A stretch of DNA of 64,000 nucleotides. Source: Mycolicibacterium monacense (lineage in GTDB: Bacteria > Actinomycetota > Actinomycetes > Mycobacteriales > Mycobacteriaceae). The notes below the pieces were generated by a model. That model was not told the DNA's origin. It ran no database searches and saw only the letters and a program-made list of their open reading frames with translations. Below, one piece after another: positions 41,033 to 48,955 of this stretch (position 1 is its first letter; each line of letters starts with the position of its first letter). A program made the position numbers and the translations under genes. Location of the stretch: NCBI RefSeq assembly GCF_010731575.1, contig NZ_AP022617.1, forward strand, positions 4,650,001-4,714,000, given 5' to 3'.

Positions 41033-42310
41033 GTGTACGACTACGGCACGTTCTCGTTCGAGTCCAAGACTCAGGTGCTGGACCGGGCGAAGGCGTTCTG
41101 GAATCCGGACAAGACGCAGTTCTGGACAGACGCCGGCGTCGACCTGGTGATCGACCGCAGGGAGGACTACTTCCTGTGGGACATGGGCGGTCGCCGGCTC
41201 ATCGACATGCACCTCAACGGCGGCACCTACAACCTCGGGCACCGCAATCCCGAAGTCATGCAAGCCGTTTCGCAGGGCATGGAGATCTTCGACGTCGGTA
41301 ACCACCACTTCCCGTCGGTGGCGCGCACCGCGCTGGCCCAACGCCTGGTGGAGACCGCACCCGCTTCGATCAGCAAGGTGGCCTTCGGCTCCGGCGGCGG
41401 GGAGGCGATCGACATCGCGCTCAAGAGCGCCCGCCACGCCACCGGACGCCGCAAGATCGTGTCGATCATCAAGGCCTACCACGGCCACACCGGCCTGGCG
41501 GTCGCGACCGGTGACGAGCGCTTCGCCAAACTGTTCCTCTCCGACCGGCCCGACGAGTTCATCCAGGTGCCGTTCGGCGACGTCGCCGCGATGGAACAGG
41601 CGCTCAAAGGCAACGACGTCGCAGCGGTCATCATGGAGACCATCCCCGCGACGTACGGATTCCCGCTTCCCCCACCGGGTTACCTCGAAGCGGTCTACGC
41701 CCTGACCCAGAAGTACGGCTCCCTCTACATCGCCGACGAGGTCCAGACCGGGCTGATGCGCACCGGCGAACTGTGGGCGATCACCAAACACGGCATCGAA
41801 CCGGACATCCTCGTCACCGGTAAGGGACTCTCCGGCGGCGTGTACCCGATCACCGCGGCGCTGCTCGGTGACCGGGCCGCCCAGTGGCTCGACCAGGACG
41901 GCTTCGCCCACATCTCCACCTTCGGCGGCGCCGAACTGGGTTGTGTCGCAGCGATCAAGACCCTCGAGATCACCACCCGGCCCGAGGTGCGGTCGATGGT
42001 GCACTACATCGCCGACATCTTCGACAACGGACTGCGCCGCATCCAGGCCGACTATCCGGACTGGTTCATCGGGATCCGGCAGAACGGGGTCGTGATCGGG
42101 CTGGAGTTCGACCACCCCGAGGGCGCCAAGTTCGTGATGCGTGAACTCTACGAGAACGGCGTGTGGGCGATCTTCTCCACGCTCGATCCCCGTGTGCTGC
42201 AGTTCAAACCGGGTCTGCTGCTCGGCCGTGACCTGTGCGAGGACGTACTGGACCGGCTGGAGGTCGCGGTGGGCCGGGCGATGACGGCGGCCAGGAAGGG
42301 ACGACCGTGA
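41033..42310 (+). CDS. Class III aminotransferase-fold amino-alcohol-phosphate phospho-lyase (predicted)
   Basis: 425-residue PLP enzyme of the class III aminotransferase fold. Asp of YIADEVQTGLMRTG binds the PLP ring nitrogen, and the Schiff-base Lys is residue 264 in VTGKGLSGGVYPI. In the M. smegmatis RMM locus and in ethanolamine-phosphate phospho-lyases this fold eliminates phosphate and ammonia from a phosphorylated amino alcohol; here 1-amino-2-propanol phosphate would give propionaldehyde. The reaction is inferred from locus context, since the fold alone also fits transaminases. GTG 41033 is leaderless with respect to the predicted promoter; the earlier TTG 41009 lies within it. The stop overlaps the next start (GTGA). 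Confidence 0.85.
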   Translation: MYDYGTFSFESKTQVLDRAKAFWNPDKTQFWTDAGVDLVIDRREDYFLWDMGGRRLIDMHLNGGTYNLGHRNPEVMQAVSQGMEIFDVGNHHFPSVARTALAQRLVETAPASISKVAFGSGGGEAIDIALKSARHATGRRKIVSIIKAYHGHTGLAVATGDERFAKLFLSDRPDEFIQVPFGDVAAMEQALKGNDVAAVIMETIPATYGFPLPPPGYLEAVYALTQKYGSLYIADEVQTGLMRTGELWAITKHGIEPDILVTGKGLSGGVYPITAALLGDRAAQWLDQDGFAHISTFGGAELGCVAAIKTLEITTRPEVRSMVHYIADIFDNGLRRIQADYPDWFIGIRQNGVVIGLEFDHPEGAKFVMRELYENGVWAIFSTLDPRVLQFKPGLLLGRDLCEDVLDRLEVAVGRAMTAARKGRP

Positions 42311-43914
42311 GCGAGATAGCGTCAGGGCGAGCGGAGCGACGGGAGATAGCGTCAGGGCGAGCGGAGCGACGGGAGATAGCGTCAGCCGGCCACATGCTCG
42401 AGCGCGCCCGATGGGCGGCACGGGCATACGCCGACTACGACCAGGCCGCCGTTTCGGCCATCACCACCGCCGTCGCCGACGCCGCGTACGGCGCGGCCGA
42501 GCGGTTCGCCGCCGAGGCCGTCGCCGAGACCGGGATGGGCGTCGTCGCCGACAAGGTGATCAAGAACCGGGCCTGCTCCCGCGGCATCCTGGACTACTAC
42601 CGCGGACAGGACTTCGTCTCCCCGCGGGTGGATACGGTCAACAAGATCGTCGAGATCCCGCGGCCGGCAGGCGTGGTGCTGGCGCTGACCCCCACGACCA
42701 ACCCCGTCTCGACGGTGTACTTCAAGGTGCTGCTGGCCCTGATGACGCGCAACGCCGTCGTCGTCGCACCGCATCCGCGGGCCAAACAGTCTTCGGCCGA
42801 TGCCGCCCGCCTGCTCGCCGACGCCGCCGTCGCGGCGGGTGCCCCCGACGGCATCGTCCAGGTGGTCGAGGAACCGTCGATCCCACTGGTCGAGGCGTTG
42901 ATGGCCGATGAGCGCACCGACGTCATCGTCGCCACCGGCGGCACCGGTGTGGTGCGGGCCGCGTACTCGTCGGGCACCCCGGCACTCGGTGTCGGACCGG
43001 GCAACGTGCCCGTACTCGTCGACGCCAGCGCCGACATCACCGCGGCCGCCAAGCGCATCGTCGACAGCAAGGCGTTCGACAACTCGGTGTTGTGCACCAA
43101 CGAGTCGGTGTTGATCGTCGAGGACTCGGTCGCCGATGCACTGCGCTCGGCGATGACCCGCGCCGGTGCGCACATCCTCGACGCCGACGCCACAGAACGC
43201 CTGCGCGCCTACATGTTCGCCGACGGTCACCTCAACACCGACGTGGTCGGGCGCGACGCCGCGTGGATCGCCGGGCAGGCCGGGATCCGGGTGACACCGA
43301 AGACGCGCGTGCTCGTCGCCCCGTTCGACCACGTGATCAGCGAGGAGATGCTCGCCCACGAGAAGCTCTCGCCGGTGATCGGGATGACGACGGTGCCCGA
43401 TGCCGCGCGCGGCATCCGCGCCGCCCGCGCGGTGGTGCGCATCGGCGGCGCCGGCCACTCGGCGGCCATCCACAGCGAAAATGCCTCTGTCATCACCGAA
43501 TTCGCCACCCAGGTGCCGGTGCTGCGGGTGTCGGTCAACGTCGGCAACAGCACCGGCAGCTCGGGCCTGGAGACCAACCTGGCACCGTCGATGACGATCG
43601 GCACCGGCTTCGTCGGCCGCAGCTCCATCGGTGAGAACCTGCGCCCCGACAACCTGATGAACTGGGCCCGCATCGCCTACAACAGTGCGCCCGGGGTGGC
43701 CATGCCGAGCTTCGCGGGCATCGACCCGTGGCGTTCACCGGCCGGACCGGTGCCCGAATATCCCTGCGCCTCCAACGATCGCGGCGCACCGCCGGTGTCC
43801 CCGTCACGCAGCGCCCCGGCGGCACGCCGCGCGGCCGACCCGAGCATCGAGGCCCTGCGTGCCGAACTGCGGGCGCTGGTCGTCGAAGAGCTCGCACAAC
43901 TGATCAAGAGGTGA
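42307..43914 (+). CDS. CoA-acylating propionaldehyde dehydrogenase of the microcompartment
   Basis: 535-residue aldehyde dehydrogenase of the PduP/EutE (CoA-acylating) group, turning propionaldehyde, CoA and NAD+ into propionyl-CoA. The catalytic Cys is about residue 263 in FDNSVLCTNESVLI, and VATGGTGVVRAA is the cofactor loop. Residues 1-29 are unusual: they come from in-frame 30-bp DNA repeats. The ordinary enzyme start is probably ATG 42394 (MLERARWAARAY); GTG 42307 overlaps the lyase stop. The C-terminus has a Pro/Ser/Ala linker then an amphipathic helix (DPSIEALRAELRALVVEELA) typical of microcompartment encapsulation peptides. Confidence 0.92.
   Translation: MSEIASGRAERREIASGRAERREIASAGHMLERARWAARAYADYDQAAVSAITTAVADAAYGAAERFAAEAVAETGMGVVADKVIKNRACSRGILDYYRGQDFVSPRVDTVNKIVEIPRPAGVVLALTPTTNPVSTVYFKVLLALMTRNAVVVAPHPRAKQSSADAARLLADAAVAAGAPDGIVQVVEEPSIPLVEALMADERTDVIVATGGTGVVRAAYSSGTPALGVGPGNVPVLVDASADITAAAKRIVDSKAFDNSVLCTNESVLIVEDSVADALRSAMTRAGAHILDADATERLRAYMFADGHLNTDVVGRDAAWIAGQAGIRVTPKTRVLVAPFDHVISEEMLAHEKLSPVIGMTTVPDAARGIRAARAVVRIGGAGHSAAIHSENASVITEFATQVPVLRVSVNVGNSTGSSGLETNLAPSMTIGTGFVGRSSIGENLRPDNLMNWARIAYNSAPGVAMPSFAGIDPWRSPAGPVPEYPCASNDRGAPPVSPSRSAPAARRAADPSIEALRAELRALVVEELAQLIKR
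42313..42385 (+). repeat. In-frame 30-bp tandem repeats at the dehydrogenase start
   Basis: Copies at 42313-42342 and 42343-42372 are identical, followed by 13 bases of a third. Each codes EIASGRAERR in the dehydrogenase frame. They begin directly after the GTGA stop-start overlap. Confidence 0.9.
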
Positions 43915-43917
43915 CCC

Positions 43918-44523
43918 GTGGCTGAACTGCGTTCCTTCATCTTCATCGATCGGCTTCAGCCGCAGACGATGTCGTACCTGGGCACCTGGATCAAGGGCGC
44001 CCTGCCGCGGGCGAACATGGCCGCCCAGATCATCGAGGTGGCCCCGGGGCTGGACATCGAGGGCATCACCGACGTGGCGCTCAAACACGCGGAGGTCAAG
44101 GCCGGGATCCTCGTGGTCGAGCGGCAGTTCGGCTATCTGGAGTTCCACGGTGAGACGGGCGCGGTGAAGGCCGCCGCCGACGCCGCGCTCGAATCCCTGC
44201 ACCAGGAGGCGGATTCGGCGGTGCGGCCGACGATCCTGGCGTCGCGCATCATCTCCAGCATCGACCACCAGCACGCCTTCCTGATCAACCGCAACAAGAT
44301 CGGCTCGATGGTGCTGGCCGGTGAGTCGCTGTTCGTTCTCGAGGTCGCCCCGGCGTCGTACGCGATCCTGGCGACCAACGAGGCCGAGAAGGCCGCCGAC
44401 ATCAAGGTCGTCGACTTCCGGATGATCGGCGCGACCGGACGGGTCTACCTGTCGGGCACCGAGGCCGACATCCGCCAGGCCGCCGAGGCGGCTCGGGACG
44501 CCCTCGCCCGGAGCACCGTGTGA
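43918..44523 (+). CDS. Tandem BMC-domain shell protein (BMC-T), first
   Basis: 201-residue shell protein with two fused BMC domains (about residues 1-95 and 100-200), which would assemble as a trimer of pseudohexameric outline in the facets of the shell. Key stretches are AGILVVERQFGYLEFHGETG in domain 1 and ESLFVLEVAPASYAILATNE plus MIGATGRVYLSGTEADI in domain 2. It is a paralogue of the BMC-T encoded at 45645 (shared GIL-VERQFG-LE and QHA...NRN...SM). GTG 43918 has AGAGG upstream, four bases after the dehydrogenase stop; its own stop overlaps the next GTG (GTGTGA). Confidence 0.92.
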   Translation: MAELRSFIFIDRLQPQTMSYLGTWIKGALPRANMAAQIIEVAPGLDIEGITDVALKHAEVKAGILVVERQFGYLEFHGETGAVKAAADAALESLHQEADSAVRPTILASRIISSIDHQHAFLINRNKIGSMVLAGESLFVLEVAPASYAILATNEAEKAADIKVVDFRMIGATGRVYLSGTEADIRQAAEAARDALARSTV

Positions 44524-45044
44524 GCACGATCGACCGTGCCGAATTACGCGCCCTGGTGCGGGAAGTCGTCCGCGAGGCGGTCAAGGACGTCGCCGTGAAG
44601 AACGGTGACGCCCCACCGAAGGCCGCACCCGCGCCCGCGGCGCCGCCTCCGCCACCACCCGTGCAGACGGTGGCCGATCAGTTCGGGGTCACGCCCAGCG
44701 GCCCGCTGGCCGCCGACGGCAAGCACCGCGCCGAAGCCGTCCGCCTGACCAACGACCGCGAACTCGACGCGTTCGTCCGCGCACTGCTCAAACTCTTCGA
44801 GAACCCCAAGAGCCGGGCAGATCTCAAGGCGGGCCGGCTGACCTTCCGGCTCGCCGGGGCCCCGACCGGCGGCCGCGGACAGACCCAGCGCATCGACAGC
44901 GGCGCCGTCACCGAACGGCACATCGCCGACGTCGCGGCCGCGGGCGCCGCACTGGTGCTCGGACCCCGTGCGGTGCTGACACCGCTGGCACGCGAAAAGG
45001 CCAGGGCACTCGGGGTGTCCATCGAGAAGGAGAAGCGCAGATGA
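44520..45044 (+). CDS. Microcompartment-associated protein of unknown function
   Basis: 174-residue protein in three parts. Residues 1-26 are an amphipathic helix (IDRAELRALVREVVREAVKD) that shares AELRALV with the dehydrogenase C-terminus, so it looks like an encapsulation peptide. Residues about 30-50 are a Pro/Ala linker. Residues about 75-174 form a small domain ending ITERH-type: AVTERHIADVAAAGAALVLG then AVLTPLAREKARALGVSIE. That last pattern occurs in several microcompartment-linked proteins of unclear role. Overlaps at both ends (GTGTGA, ATGA) show tight coupling inside the shell operon. No enzyme activity can be assigned. Confidence 0.85.
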   Translation: MSTIDRAELRALVREVVREAVKDVAVKNGDAPPKAAPAPAAPPPPPPVQTVADQFGVTPSGPLAADGKHRAEAVRLTNDRELDAFVRALLKLFENPKSRADLKAGRLTFRLAGAPTGGRGQTQRIDSGAVTERHIADVAAAGAALVLGPRAVLTPLAREKARALGVSIEKEKRR

Positions 45045-45295
45045 TCGCCGCGACCGTGACCGGAAACGTGTGGTCCACCCGCCGGATCGAGGGCATACCG
45101 GCCGGCGCCTTCCTCGAGGTCGAGGTCGACGGCTCCGGCAGCCGGATGATCGCCTTCGACGTGCTGGGCACCGGGCTGGGCGAACGGGTGCTGATCGCCC
45201 AGGGTTCGGTGGCCGCCAACTGGTTCACCGGCACCCCGCCGCCCGTCGACGCACTGATCATCGGCTCCATCGACGACCCCAGCTCCACGAGTTAG
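45041..45295 (+). CDS. Pentameric vertex shell protein (BMC-P, EutN/CcmL family)
   Basis: 84-residue beta-barrel protein of the EutN/CcmL family that forms pentamers capping shell vertices. MIAATVTGNVWSTRRIEGIP is the family start and VLGTGLGERVLIAQGSVAAN the pore-side loop and strand; VDALIIGSIDDP ends the fold. ATG overlaps the previous stop (ATGA). Presence of a pentamer protein together with hexamer and trimer genes shows a complete closed shell can be made from this operon. Confidence 0.95.
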   Translation: MIAATVTGNVWSTRRIEGIPAGAFLEVEVDGSGSRMIAFDVLGTGLGERVLIAQGSVAANWFTGTPPPVDALIIGSIDDPSSTS

Positions 45296-45318
45296 CCAAG
45301 AGATAGAGGAGAAGAACA

Positions 45319-45600
45319 ATGCCCAGCAACGCAATCGGTCTCATCGAGACCAAGGGTTACGTGGCGGCGCTGGCCGCGGCCGACGCCATGGTGAAGGCGG
45401 CCAACGTCACCATCACCGATCGCCAGCAGGTCGGCGACGGGCTCGTCGCCGTCATCGTCACCGGCGAGGTGGGTGCGGTCAAGGCCGCCACCGAGGCCGG
45501 TGCGGAGGCGGCGTCGCAGGTCGGTGAACTCGTCAGCGTCCACGTCATCCCGCGGCCGCACAGCGAGCTCGGCGCACACTTCGCCGTCAACGCCCAGTAA
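45319..45600 (+). CDS. Hexameric shell protein (BMC-H)
   Basis: 93-residue single-BMC-domain protein, the main facet hexamer. It starts [20 protein letters not shown], the canonical BMC signature, with [18 protein letters not shown] as the second helix and a C-terminal strand [12 protein letters not shown] typical of PduA/CcmK-type proteins. A leader of 23 bases with AGGAGAAGAA precedes ATG 45319, the only visible ribosome site between shell genes here, which would favour high expression of the facet protein. Confidence 0.95.
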   Translation: MPSNAIGLIETKGYVAALAAADAMVKAANVTITDRQQVGDGLVAVIVTGEVGAVKAATEAGAEAASQVGELVSVHVIPRPHSELGAHFAVNAQ

Positions 45601-45644
45601 TTCGCCTGCCGCACCCAGCACCCATCTCGAAGGAAGTGACGGCC

Positions 45645-46298
45645 ATGCCCGCGACGGCATCGGGGACGCGCACCGACATCCGCGTCTACCTGCTGGTGGA
45701 GGATCTGCAACGGCAGTTCGCCGCCTACCTCGGCACGCCGACCCGCGCCAGGGGGTACCCGCCCTACGAGGGTGAGCACGCACTCATCGTCGAGGTGTCC
45801 CCGGCGCTGGCCATCGAGCGGGTGATCGACCTGGCGCTGCGCGAGGTACCGGGTATCCAGCCCGGAATCCTCTACGTGGAGCGGCAGTTCGGTGTGCTGG
45901 AGATCCACTCGGCCAGCCTGTCCGACGTCCGCCGGGCCGGGGAGGCGATCCTCACCGGAACCGGTAACAAGGCCAGTGACCAGTTGCGGCCGCGGGTGCT
46001 CTACCACGACATCATCACCGACATCACCGATCAACACGCGGTGATCCTCAACCGCAACCGGCAGGCGTCGATGATCCTGCCGGGGCAGTCGCTGCTGGTG
46101 TACGAGATGACACCGGCGCTGTTCGCGGCCGTGGCGGCGAACGAGGCCGAACGCGCCGCGCCGGGGCTTACGGTGGTCGACGTGCAGATGATCGGTGCGG
46201 CCGGCCGCCTCTACATCGGTGGCTCGGTCGCGGATGTGACCACCGCGCGGGACCGCATCACCTCCGTACTCGCCGCGATCGAAGGACGCGATCACTGA
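45645..46298 (+). CDS. Tandem BMC-domain shell protein (BMC-T), second
   Basis: 217-residue two-domain shell protein, paralogue of the product of 43918-44523. Domain 1 contains GILYVERQFGVLEIHSASLS; domain 2 contains QSLLVYEMTPALFAAVAANE and MIGAAGRLYIGGSVADV. In M. smegmatis the RMM shell is described as having two BMC-T types of different stacking behaviour, which fits the two here. The N-terminus has a short Thr/Ala-rich extension. ATG 45645 is preferred, with AAGGAA 11 bases upstream; GTG 45636 is too close to it. Its stop overlaps the kinase ATG (TGATG). Confidence 0.92.
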   Translation: MPATASGTRTDIRVYLLVEDLQRQFAAYLGTPTRARGYPPYEGEHALIVEVSPALAIERVIDLALREVPGIQPGILYVERQFGVLEIHSASLSDVRRAGEAILTGTGNKASDQLRPRVLYHDIITDITDQHAVILNRNRQASMILPGQSLLVYEMTPALFAAVAANEAERAAPGLTVVDVQMIGAAGRLYIGGSVADVTTARDRITSVLAAIEGRDH

Positions 46299-47290
46299 TG
46301 GGGGAGGTCATCGCCGACGACGTCGAGGTCGCGGAGCGGGCGCTGGCCGATTACGACCTGCCGGCGAACTCGACCCTGCGCCTGCTGAACCTGTCGGAGA
46401 ACGCCACCTACCTGGTGGAGTGCGAGGACGACCAGAGCTGCTCGATCCTGCGGGTGCACCGCCAGAACTACCACCGCCCGCACGAGATCGAATCCGAACT
46501 CGACTGGCTCGAGGCGCTGCGCCGGGACAGCGACGTCACGGTGCCGACGGTGCTGCCCACCCGCGACGGCCGACGGGTGGTGACCGTCGACCACAACGGA
46601 ACCGCGCGCCACGTCGTCCATTTCGGCATGGTCGGCGGCGCCGAACCCGATGAGGGATCGGTGACGCTCGACGACTTCCGCACACTCGGCGCGATCACCG
46701 CATCGCTGCACGACCACTCCCGGTCGTGGACCCGGCCCGCCGGGTTCGAGCGGTTCGCCTGGGACTGGGAGCACTGCCTGGGCTCCGAACCCCGTTGGGG
46801 CCGTTGGCATGACGCCGAGGGCGTCGGACCCGAGGAACGGCACCTGCTCGACCGCGCGCAGGACCTGCTGCGTCAGCGGCTGGCCGACTACGGCAGTGGA
46901 CCGGACCGCTACGGGCTGATCCACGCCGACCTGCGGTTGGCCAACCTGCTGGTCGATCCGCCGACGATCACGGTCATCGATTTCGACGACTGCGGATTCG
47001 GTTGGTTCTTCTACGATTTCGGCACCGCGGTGTCGTTCATCGAGGACGATCCGGCACTGCCCGAGTGGCAGGCCTCCTGGGTGGAGGGCTACCGCAGCAG
47101 GCGCCCGATGACCACCGCCGACGAGGACATGCTGGCCTCGTTCGTCTTCCTGCGGCGGCTGCTGCTGCTGGCGTGGATGGGCACCCACAGCCACTCCAAG
47201 GAATCCAAGACCAAGGCGATCAGTTACGCGGCGGGCAGTTGCGCACTCGCCGAACGCTATTTGAGCACCAACGGTCGCCGGCTCGCCTGA
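46298..47290 (+). CDS. APH-fold kinase, predicted (S)-1-amino-2-propanol kinase
   Basis: 330-residue aminoglycoside-phosphotransferase-fold kinase. The catalytic loop is [10 protein letters not shown] (His209, Asp211, Asn216) and the metal-binding Asp is in [11 protein letters not shown]. The homologue in the M. smegmatis RMM locus has been characterised as a kinase for (S)-1-amino-2-propanol, producing the substrate of the phospho-lyase; this assignment is by position and fold. No encapsulation-like extension is seen, so it may act outside the shell or be carried by a partner. ATG overlaps the preceding stop by one base. Confidence 0.88.
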   Translation: MGEVIADDVEVAERALADYDLPANSTLRLLNLSENATYLVECEDDQSCSILRVHRQNYHRPHEIESELDWLEALRRDSDVTVPTVLPTRDGRRVVTVDHNGTARHVVHFGMVGGAEPDEGSVTLDDFRTLGAITASLHDHSRSWTRPAGFERFAWDWEHCLGSEPRWGRWHDAEGVGPEERHLLDRAQDLLRQRLADYGSGPDRYGLIHADLRLANLLVDPPTITVIDFDDCGFGWFFYDFGTAVSFIEDDPALPEWQASWVEGYRSRRPMTTADEDMLASFVFLRRLLLLAWMGTHSHSKESKTKAISYAAGSCALAERYLSTNGRRLA

Positions 47291-47324
47291 CCACCCCAAC
47301 CCCTCCCAACCGCATAGGACACAC

Positions 47325-48104
47325 ATGTTCACCTCACTGCAGGGCCGCTCCGCGATCGTCACCGGAGGTAGCAAGGGCATCGGCCGGGGAATCGCCGAGG
47401 TCTTCGCCAATGCCGGCGTCGACGTCGTGGTCACCGGACGCAATCAGGCCGACATCGACGCGACGGTCGCCGATCTGGGCGGGAAGGCCGGCAAGGTCAG
47501 CGGGCTGGCCGCCGATGTGGCGGATCCGGCCGACTGCCGCCGCGTGGTCGACACCGCCGTCGAACGCCACGGTGGGCTCGACATCGTCTGCGCCAACGCC
47601 GGGATCTTCCCGTCCGGACGGCTCGAGGAACTCACCCCTGAGGACATCGAGCAGGTCCTCTCGGTCAACTTCAAGGGCACCGTGTACATCGTGCAGGCCG
47701 CGCTCTCTGCACTGGCGGCCAGCGGACACGGCCGCGTCATCGTCACCTCCTCGATCACCGGACCCGTCACGGGATATCCCGGCTGGTCGCACTACGGGGC
47801 GAGCAAGTCCGCGCAGCTCGGTTTCATCCGCACCGCGGCAATGGAGCTGGCGCCCAAGCGGATCACCATCAACGCGGTGCTGCCCGGCAACATCATCACC
47901 GAGGGCCTGGTCGACATGGGCGAGGACTACATGAACCAGATGGCCGCGGCGATCCCCGCCGGGCGGCTGGGCAGCGTGGCCGACATCGGCAACGCCGCGC
48001 TGTTCTTCGCCACCGAGGAGGCCGGTTACATCACCGGCCAGAGCCTCATCGTCGACGGCGGGCAGATCCTGCCCGAGTCGCATCAGGCGATCGCCGAGTT
48101 GTAA
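47325..48104 (+). CDS. SDR oxidoreductase of the microcompartment locus
   Basis: 259-residue classical short-chain dehydrogenase. The cofactor motif is [20 protein letters not shown] the NAG block, and the catalytic pair is Tyr157/Lys161 in [10 protein letters not shown]. In the RMM model an SDR interconverts aminoacetone and 1-amino-2-propanol, linking threonine-derived aminoacetone to the kinase. Cofactor preference cannot be decided with confidence; the residue after strand 2 (TGRNQ) leans toward NADPH. It is 34 bases downstream of the kinase and ends the metabolic operon; a GntR gene with its own promoter follows. Confidence 0.88.
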   Translation: MFTSLQGRSAIVTGGSKGIGRGIAEVFANAGVDVVVTGRNQADIDATVADLGGKAGKVSGLAADVADPADCRRVVDTAVERHGGLDIVCANAGIFPSGRLEELTPEDIEQVLSVNFKGTVYIVQAALSALAASGHGRVIVTSSITGPVTGYPGWSHYGASKSAQLGFIRTAAMELAPKRITINAVLPGNIITEGLVDMGEDYMNQMAAAIPAGRLGSVADIGNAALFFATEEAGYITGQSLIVDGGQILPESHQAIAEL

Positions 48105-48128
48105 CCGCACCGGCCGACGGGGGGCCGC

Positions 48129-48146
48129 TAGAATTGGTTCTACCAA
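48129..48146 (+). promoter_or_regulatory. GntR promoter and operator (TAGAAT + TTGGTTCTACCAA)
   Basis: -10 box TAGAAT (48129-48134) abuts the dyad TTGG-TTCTA-CCAA (48134-48146), which would cover the transcription start. The dyad shares TTGGnnCTACCAA with the divergent permease/lyase operator, indicating autoregulation by the GntR protein. Confidence 0.7.
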
Positions 48147-48172
48147 ATCACCGCGACACGGGAGGTCAGCCG

Positions 48173-48955
48173 GTGGCGACGCACAGCGAAGAGTTGCGGC
48201 GCCGGATCGTGGCCGACATCAACGCCGGCGTCCCCGGTGCGAAACTGGGCAGCGAACGCGACCTCGCCGAGCGGTACGGGACCAGCCGGTCGAGCCTGCG
48301 GCAGGTGTTGGCCGCCCTCGAAGAGGCCGGCATGGTGCACCGGGTGATCGGGCGTGCGGGCGGGATCTTCATCAGCCACGGTCAGGTCGAGCGCAACCTC
48401 GCCGATGTCGTCGGCGTACCGGCGTTCCTGGCCAATCAGGGATACGTCGCCGGCACCCGGGTGCTGTCGACGAAGATCGCCCCGGTCGACGACGCCACCC
48501 AGGCCGCGTTGCGGCTGCAGCCCACCGATTTCGTGGTGGAGATCCAGCGGCTCCGCCTGGCCGACGGATCGCCGATCTCGCTGGAACTGGCCCAGTTTCC
48601 CGCCGACGCGTTCCCGGGACTGCTCGAACAGCAACTCGGCGGATCCATCTACGAGGTGCTCGAGAACCGCTACGGCCTGGTGCCGGGGCGGGCCGACGAG
48701 CGCATCGAGGCGGTCAACGCCACCACCACCGAAGCGTCGCTGCTCGGGGTGAAACCGAAATCGGCACTGCTGCTGATCACCCGGGTCACCTACGACAGCG
48801 ACGGGACGCCGTGCGAGTTCTCCCGCGACCTGTTCCGCGGCGACCGCATCTACCTCGCCGTCACCGCACAGGGCAGGGGCATCGGCAAGGGGCTCGGCAG
48901 CGGACCCGACACCAACACCGCGTCGGTCAGACTGCAGAGCCAGCTCGCCGTCTAA
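48173..48955 (+). CDS. GntR/HutC-family regulator of the microcompartment locus
   Basis: 260-residue regulator. Residues about 5-72 are a GntR winged helix (LGSERDLAERYGTSRSSLRQ, the recognition helix). Residues about 95-235 are a UTRA ligand domain (FVVEIQRLRLADGSPISLEL ... PCEFSRDLFRGDRIYL), as in HutC/FarR proteins that sense small metabolites. GTG 48173 follows GGGAGG; the earlier TTG 48134 is inside the operator. The matching dyads at its own promoter and at 40952 make it the likely repressor of the permease and shell operons. Ligand not known; a pathway amine is the obvious candidate. Confidence 0.9.
   Translation: MATHSEELRRRIVADINAGVPGAKLGSERDLAERYGTSRSSLRQVLAALEEAGMVHRVIGRAGGIFISHGQVERNLADVVGVPAFLANQGYVAGTRVLSTKIAPVDDATQAALRLQPTDFVVEIQRLRLADGSPISLELAQFPADAFPGLLEQQLGGSIYEVLENRYGLVPGRADERIEAVNATTTEASLLGVKPKSALLLITRVTYDSDGTPCEFSRDLFRGDRIYLAVTAQGRGIGKGLGSGPDTNTASVRLQSQLAV

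Noticed and set aside
42313..42385. Repeats as assembly artefact
   Set aside because: Exact 30-base period kept in frame and adjacent to a natural GTGA overlap; an artefact is possible but not favoured, and long reads would settle it.
39350..42427. A 1025-codon minus-strand open frame running through the permease and across the divergent lyase gene
   Set aside because: Only the part from ATG 40882 has permease sequence; the upstream 515 codons are Arg/Asp/Val-rich antisense of the lyase gene, a usual effect of high GC third positions.
43918..46298. Carboxysome or ethanolamine/propanediol microcompartment
   Set aside because: No RuBisCO, carbonic anhydrase, B12-dependent diol dehydratase or ammonia-lyase; the kinase plus phospho-lyase pair points to the RMM type.
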